From Nilaparvata lugens (Eukaryota > Arthropoda > Insecta > Hemiptera > Delphacidae): DNA of 64,000 bases. Below are positions 58,131-64,000 of this stretch, piece by piece. The notes beneath the pieces were generated by a model. It saw only the letters and a list, made by a program, of their open reading frames with translations. It made no database searches and was not told the DNA's origin. The position numbers were made by a program, and so were the translations under genes. The stretch lies in contig NC_052508.1 of assembly GCF_014356525.2 (NCBI RefSeq), positions 50,323,858 through 50,387,857 of the forward strand, in the 5' to 3' direction. Each line of letters begins with the position of its first letter. Positions within the stretch are counted from its first letter, which is position 1.

Positions 58131-58920
58131 AGTGGCTTTCCATTTTCTGAATCGTACTTCCCCTTCTCTTCAAACTACACTCTTCCCACTCCACTCTGAA
58201 ACTTTCTCCCTCTCTTGGCTTTTCACCTACTTTCACTTTACCTCTCCTACCCTTCCACTCACTTTCACTTTCCCTCTTCTTCAAGCCTTCATCGCCACTA
58301 ACTTTCTCCATCATCCTCCAAACCCACATAGAGGCCTTGCCACTCCTCCTCTCCCACCAAATCTTACTTTCTCCTTTCATTCACCCTCCATCACCCTCTA
58401 GATTTCCCCCTCATCATCTACTCAACTCACACAAACATCTTTCCCCCTCCCCTTCCAATCCACTCTTGCTTTCACTTCTCCTCCATCACTTCAATTTCTC
58501 CCTCATCATCTTTCAAACTTCTCTCTTCCCATTGACTCCCCCTCCAATCACTCAAACTTACCGCTCATCCACCTCCAAACCCACACAACCTCACACCCCT
58601 TCCCACCCTTTACAACAGAAATTCCCTCCCCCAACTTGACTTTCCCCTCCAACAACCACCCTTACCCACCCTCACACTAACTTTCCCCCTTGTTCAACAG
58701 TTGCCCACTCCAAATTTCCCCACATCTCCCTCAACATACAAACCAACTTTCCCCCAACTTCCCCTATTCCTTTCTATCATGACCACCCCTCCCCATTCCA
58801 ACCACAGTGAAACACGAGGCGTCACTCTCAGAGCTGTACTGGTTGCCATGGTAACGACGCCTACTTTCCTCCTGATCAAATCCCCCTATTTACCCCCACC
58901 CCCTTCAAACCATGCAACTA
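58131..58920. other. About 800-bp polypyrimidine (plus) / polypurine (minus) tract
   Basis: Nearly all bases are C or T on the plus strand apart from scattered A, with recurring CTTTCNCCCTC, CCACTC and TCACTTTC themes. G is almost absent except near 58800-58860. On the lola transcript this becomes a GA-rich run. It continues a weaker pattern beginning with CTCTCTCTC near 57030 and 57160-57200. Confidence 0.8.
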
Positions 58921-59618
58921 AAATTGATGCTGTTCTACTGTTGCTTGCTCTGCTAGCTGTTGTTTTTGTAGGCCAGGGCACAAAATAATAATGCGGTTGG
59001 ATATTCTGTATAGTGATAAAATTTTAACACGTTAGATTCTCATGAAATTTCAACACGATCAAGAGTCATAGTTCGCCTTAATCGACGAATAACTGACAAA
59101 AATAGTTCACATGCCAGTTACAATATGAATATGATGTTGAGAATTTGAGCAGGAGTACGAGCTTCTATAACCGTGGCATTTTAATGTGGATAAAAATATA
59201 GTGTTAGGAATTCGATGAGTCGATGATGATGATTATGATCCTTCATCAACAAATATCTCTTGATCTTCTATTCAAGAGAATTTTTCAACATGGTGAATAT
59301 GCGAGTATGGACACTTTGGTCCTGAGATGAAATTTTTATCGTGATTCTTTCTTGTTAAACATCTCTAAAACCAATGAATGAAAATAGAAAGTATTTTAAT
59401 TCGAGTAATATTTGAAAAAATATAGCTTCATAATTGAACCAACAGAATAGTGTGGTATATGAAATTGGATATTTACATTAATTTTCATTCTCCACAGAGA
59501 GGAAATGGAATAAATTCAGTGTTACTAGCTCCAACATTATCAATAAAAGTAATCAGATTACCATTTTGAGATCAGCATTGTAATTCAAGATGTAAGCATG
59601 ACTTGATTGAATGTCTAA

Positions 59619-59783
59619 AGGTGCGTACAGATATACGCGCCGCGAACATGAGCAATTCAATTTTAATCAGCTGGCTATATCTGTATTTTCACAGAAACGG
59701 TAAGATACGGATATAAAAAGCTTGGCATCAGCTGATTAAAAATGAATTGCTCATGTTCGCGGCGCGTAAATCTGTACGCACCT
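59619..59783. repeat. MITE, AGGTGCGTACAGATATACGC family, copy B (PIF/Harbinger-like)
   Basis: Same terminal repeats as 25568-25721 and a perfect TAA duplication on both sides (59616-59618 and 59784-59786). The inner AAAAGCTTGGCATCAGCTG is shared but lies on the opposite side of the centre. Confidence 0.88.
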
Positions 59784-62700
59784 TAATACCTTGTCCACTC
59801 CAACAATGAAGAGTGCAACATGCATTATTGTTGATCATGCATGTGTATTGATGTTCTGTGAAATGAAATATGACAGAATTTTTCAAACATAATATCACGA
59901 ACATATCTGAAGCTTCTCACAGTTCCACAATGAATTGAGTAATCTCCGTTATAGTTAACAGTCACAAGGCCTGGTTCAACATCAAAAACATCAATTCGAG
60001 TAGATCACATTCACATAATATGCCAACAATCACTCTCATACACGGAAACTACTTACATTCAAAAAGCTATACTCATTAGAATATTTCTCCCATCACAAAC
60101 TACAGTATTTACATTTAGTCACTCCATCGAACAAGTATTACAAAGATAGATTTTTACATTGATAAGGTACTACAAGAAGATTGAAATCTTACACATTAAT
60201 TAATGATGCAAAGTGCGTTCCAAAACTTCGGATACTTCAAACCAACCAACTTGTAATAAGAAATTTAGTAGGCCGATATCAAATGAATTTTTCGTATTTC
60301 TTATACAGTATTCAAAATATAATTTGTACTTATTTACTCCAGTCGAAAACTTTTTACATTAGCATTTACTTATCATAATATTTTTTCTAGCTTTAGAATT
60401 TTCAAATTGTTTCAGTTATTTCATTTCTTTCATACATTCTTGTGTATTGATTCACAAAAAATGATGATTATTTACTAAGCTGATTATTGGCACTGCATCT
60501 CTCCATTTCGGAAATAAAAAGTCAATTATAGCCAAATAATATTTATCATGAGCATTACTAATAAGCACTGCTAATAAGTTTTATCTCGTAGATTGATGAT
60601 TTTAATAAAATGAGGAATGAAATTACGTTAATTACTACTCTACTCAATAACCAAGAAGCCACTGACAATTCTAGGGAAACTGTGCATGTATTTGAGGATA
60701 GAAAGTTATGGAAAACGACTAGAACTGTGATCAGTCACAACATTGTAAGAAACTAGCAAAAATAAGATTAAGGTGAGCTTCCATTATGTAAGATGGAGAT
60801 AAAACCAATGAAGGTGAAAATACATTCCATTATTAATGTTTTATAAGCAAACAAACTTTCAAGTTTGGAAGAACTTGAGCGAGTAGCTAGATGCAACTGC
60901 TCACATGATACACAATAGGTTTGTTGCCTCGCGAAGGTTAATGGAGTCTGCAATTTTTAGGACATTTTGTGAGGAAATCATCTTCCTGATTACATTGTTT
61001 AATACTATCTACAATTCTCTTCAAATTTTTCACCTATGTTAGTTACTGTTGAGAATAAGATTTTTTGACGAAAAATACTTGACTTTTCTAGTTTCTCGGT
61101 TATCATCCGGAATTTTGGAAAGCACTTTTATACAAAATTGCACAATTACTACAATAAATATACCATTATTTGAAAGAACACATAAATTGCACGAGCACTC
61201 TGATGAGTCGAGGTAATCCGTTGGCTGAATTTAATACCTGGATATTAAATGTTTACACCTAACATTTACAAAGTTCATGACATTATCTTCACGCTAGAAT
61301 ACATTATTGTTTACAATGTTCCACAAATATTTGTACTTAGAAGCCACAATATTATCATACAAGTTTCAAATGCTGGAAGGTAACTTATTCGAACACATCA
61401 TGGATAGACAAACCTATGATTGGAAATATCGTTAATTTCTGGTATAATCTATTGACCTATTAGAAAAAGTTTAGTAAGAATTAGCCTAGTATGGAAGAGT
61501 TGGCAACCTGTTGCAAGGATATGAGCTGTGATCAAATTCGATGGAAGTTTGAGCTAGAAGTTTTAATGTAGAGAAAAGTGTGAAAGGGCATAAAAGAGTG
61601 TTTAGGCCAATTATATGGTACACTGTGATTGACTAGCTTTCTTTTATAATAAGTTAGAGATATAATACGAATTAGAATTGGTAACATAGAAGGACATTCT
61701 TGAAAATGACTTCGAAAATTTGACTAGAACCGTATACTACTTTGATTTGTTCAATATTTTTCATTTTAAATGCAGTTTTATCAATATTTTGAAAATATAT
61801 TCATCTGTTAGAAACACTCTGGTTGTAGAAAAATTCCAAAAATTGTACATTCTTGCATCATCTTAAGTTATTGATTGATCCATTCTGTTCATTATTAACA
61901 GATCTACAAATTGATATTCTAAAACAGATCTTGATAATGGTAAAATGTTGTTCACCTAGTAGTAGATAAAATTTGTACTATTTATTACACCTGAGAGATT
62001 TTCAATAGTTAAACTTACTTTGAGATTGTTTTATATAATTACTTCAATTTAAATCCTTCAATTTGTGTGTCTACGAGCTCCAATTGTTGTGGGCTGCTCG
62101 TAATTGATCCGGTTATAATATGAATGTAGATGAATGTTTCTATCAATTTATTTTTGATCGTTTGATCTGGGAAAGTGATAAGAAGGATGATTCTAGAGTG
62201 AGACTCTAGTGGAGAAGTATGAGGCCTCAGTGGGGAAAATGAGTAATTTCGTTACGAATTTAACGTTACCGGACTAGAGCAGTTGGAAGGAATAGTAACT
62301 TCAAAAAAGGACGGAGTTCGTCTTTTCTATCGTTTCAACCAAAGCTTCCAATGGAGAACATCAATTATTGTACTGTTATATAATATATTGAGTTGATAAT
62401 ATTATATCATTCCCACCAAAACTAACGAAAGAGCTAGATCGGAAAACTAAAGCTGTATTGAGTTTTCATTGAATGTTATTGTAATTAATTACTATTTTGG
62501 AGCACCCATATAAAATATAACTTTGGTACCTCATTAAAATCACCAAACTCAAGAATGTTGCAGGGTTGAATATTATTTCATCAAAGGTATACCACTTGAA
62601 TCAAATTCGATTCAAGGTAATACATGAGGTAGATTGAGGTATACCGGTTTAATCCGTACATTATTTGTACATTACATTCCAAAAAATGCTACTCCAGTAA

Positions 62701-63581
62701 TATGCCTCACAGTTCCAGTCCAGCAAGCTTCAGTTAGTCACAATAATAGTAATTATTACAAATTATACACAAAAATCAAGCTAATAAGAAAATTCGAAGT
62801 CTATTATACTTTTGAAAAATAAAAATGGGCTATTCTCTCAACTACAAAAACGTCTTTGGAAGACTCTCAAGGAATTCGAACACACTTTGGTGAATACTAC
62901 TGTTTCTAGGTCTGAGAAATCAATTATGCAGTCCTGATACATCAGGATCGCTGACTCATATGAGATTTGATTAATTATTGTTTCTGGAGTAGTTTGATGG
63001 AAATATAAAACTGAGAGGCTTCATTCTCGGCTATATTACTCCCATATTTCAAAGAACTGATTCTCACTACTTTTATAAATTAATAAATTATCCAGCAACA
63101 GGAGTTTCTGTTTTATTCAGGATTTTTTTAAACTCTAATTAGAGAGTTTCTTCAGATTGATCTTGAATTGCATGAATTGCAAACGGCACTGTCAGGTGAA
63201 TATTTCATAGTAAAAGTAATTGGACTCATAATTGCGTAGTGCAATGAAATCCACCACATGTTTCAGAATTTCATGGAATGTTTTCTCGAATCATGCAGGA
63301 AGCCATCCAGACTCAAGTTTGTGTCTAATCCCAGAGTGAAACTTTGATGAAGATCTACTTTTTGTAGGGTAATATTTTGTAGAATCACTATTTACGATCC
63401 ATCAATCCATCTTATGAATGTTCTCTCTGATGACCTCCTATTGGAAACCATCCAAAGCCTGATGATGCATGGGATGATGGGTGGGCGGAGCTAACAGCGG
63501 TAGATTGAGCATAGACGAGACGCTATTGGCCAATAAGGCGTGGGCGTGACCGTGGCCGCTTGTGGGCGGCACCAGTGGTTG

Positions 63582-64000
63582 CTATTGGCTGAGGTTGAAC
63601 GGAAACGGACTGACGGCGTTCTCATGGAACTTCTTGAAATGCGCCATCAAACTGCTGCGTTGCGTGTAGCGCCGACAGCACTCAGGGCACTGGAACTGAG
63701 GCTCCTTGCCGCACTCCAGCTTCAGATGTCGGTTGAGCGCCGACTTGCAGCTGTAATGCTTGTCGCACTTCGGACAGAAGCAACGGCGAGTCAGGTCCTG
63801 CCGGTTGTCCCATAAAAAATGAGACTGTTTCTTGCCGCCCCCACTGCCGCCTCCGAGCAGCGGTTGGTTTTCTTGGTCGAGGTCGCCACCCCCAGGCAGA
63901 GGGCCCCCACCCCCCATCAGAGTTATCAGGTCGGGTTTCAGTTTTCGTTTGAAAAGAAGCAGCTCGGTGTTCTCAGCTAGTTTGGCCATAGTGTCGTGGA
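63582..64000 (-). CDS. lola: lola variable 3' exon E18 (Gly-rich leader, C2HC + C2H2), 5' end uncertain
   Basis: The frame is open from the TGA at 63582-63584 to the window edge, including an ATG at 63987-63989. A leader with KRKLKPDLITL and two Gly runs (MGGGGPLPGGG, LGGGSGGGKK) precedes finger 1, CPKCDKHYSCKSALNRH (C2HC). The linker is CGKEPQF. Finger 2 starts CPECCRRYTQRSSLMAH and closes HFKKFH. The tail is PFPFNLSQ. CTAG|CT at 63976-63977 would be an acceptor in the right phase, but it lacks a pyrimidine tract, so the true start may lie outside the window. Like E11, it is GC-rich. Being furthest upstream, it is the first cassette transcribed of those seen. Confidence 0.85.
   Translation of the reverse strand, partial: HDTMAKLAENTELLLFKRKLKPDLITLMGGGGPLPGGGDLDQENQPLLGGGSGGGKKQSHFLWDNRQDLTRRCFCPKCDKHYSCKSALNRHLKLECGKEPQFQCPECCRRYTQRSSLMAHFKKFHENAVSPFPFNLSQ

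Larger units (their letters stand above)
48025..63581. other. 15.5-kb interval between E18 and E17 without a convincing exon
   Basis: By far the largest exon-free interval in the array. It holds a MITE (48806-49097), long AT-rich stretches (49100-55330 and 59790-63400 with nothing definable), a decayed minisatellite (55340-55690), a GC-rich patch (55770-56120), a pyrimidine tract (58131-58920) and a PIF-like MITE (59619-59783). A possible zinc-finger relic lies near 55095-55210. Short plus-strand frames in the pyrimidine tract reflect composition, not genes. Confidence 0.55.

Noticed and set aside
58132..58988. Plus-strand frames of 89-100 codons rich in Pro, Ser, Leu and Thr
   Set aside because: They follow from the C/T-only composition of the tract, which makes stop codons rare.

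Overview
The window is a stretch of insect chromosome, most likely from a hemipteran. The evidence is low GC, very many short inverted-repeat transposons (MITEs), a Jockey-type retrotransposon, and the style of the one recognisable gene. That gene is longitudinals lacking (lola), a BTB zinc-finger transcription factor locus, read on the minus strand. What lies here is its array of alternative 3'-terminal exons. The shared 5' exons (promoters, BTB domain) are not in the window and should lie beyond position 64000. The species assignment is inference; the lola assignment rests on the repeated C2HC + C2H2 finger pair with a CGK-P-F linker, and on many separate last exons that each end in their own stop.

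I find 18 variable exons, numbered E1-E18 from the left edge (E18 is the most upstream in the gene): 1225-1403, 2633-2847, 4131-4315, 6857-7062, 7847-8058, 9466-9683, 11255-11466, 13004-13281, 15483-15667, 17879-18063, 22617-22969, 27680-27942, 30670-30962, 32754-33079, 35140-35459, 39325-39701, 47756-48024 and 63582 to about the right edge. E1-E17 each have an AG acceptor, and each begins with two bases that complete a split codon, so all are interchangeable on one phase-1 donor. Several (E1, E3, E8, E11) have no useful ATG or sit in a frame masked by shadow ORFs. In Drosophila, lola last exons are chosen by alternative cis- and trans-splicing; the same output is inferred here.

The array has layers. 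E1-E7 (1.2-11.5 kb) are near copies of one another, and E5-E7 share intron sequence as well, so they are recent tandem duplicates. E9 and E10 lie in a 2.39-kb tandem duplication about 99% identical, with identical exons. E13-E15 form another family with an extra short zinc knuckle in front of the usual pair. E11 has three full fingers. E16 has a long acidic leader and a first finger that lost two zinc ligands. E17 and E18 are separated by about 15.5 kb without a convincing exon.

The introns are filled with MITEs (several nested), a SINE-like insertion with a 12-bp target-site duplication, a decayed Jockey element at about 43.0-47.5 kb on the plus strand, and an unusual run of about 800 bp that is almost pure pyrimidine on the plus strand (58.1-58.9 kb). 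No tRNA, rRNA, CRISPR or other protein-coding gene could be supported.
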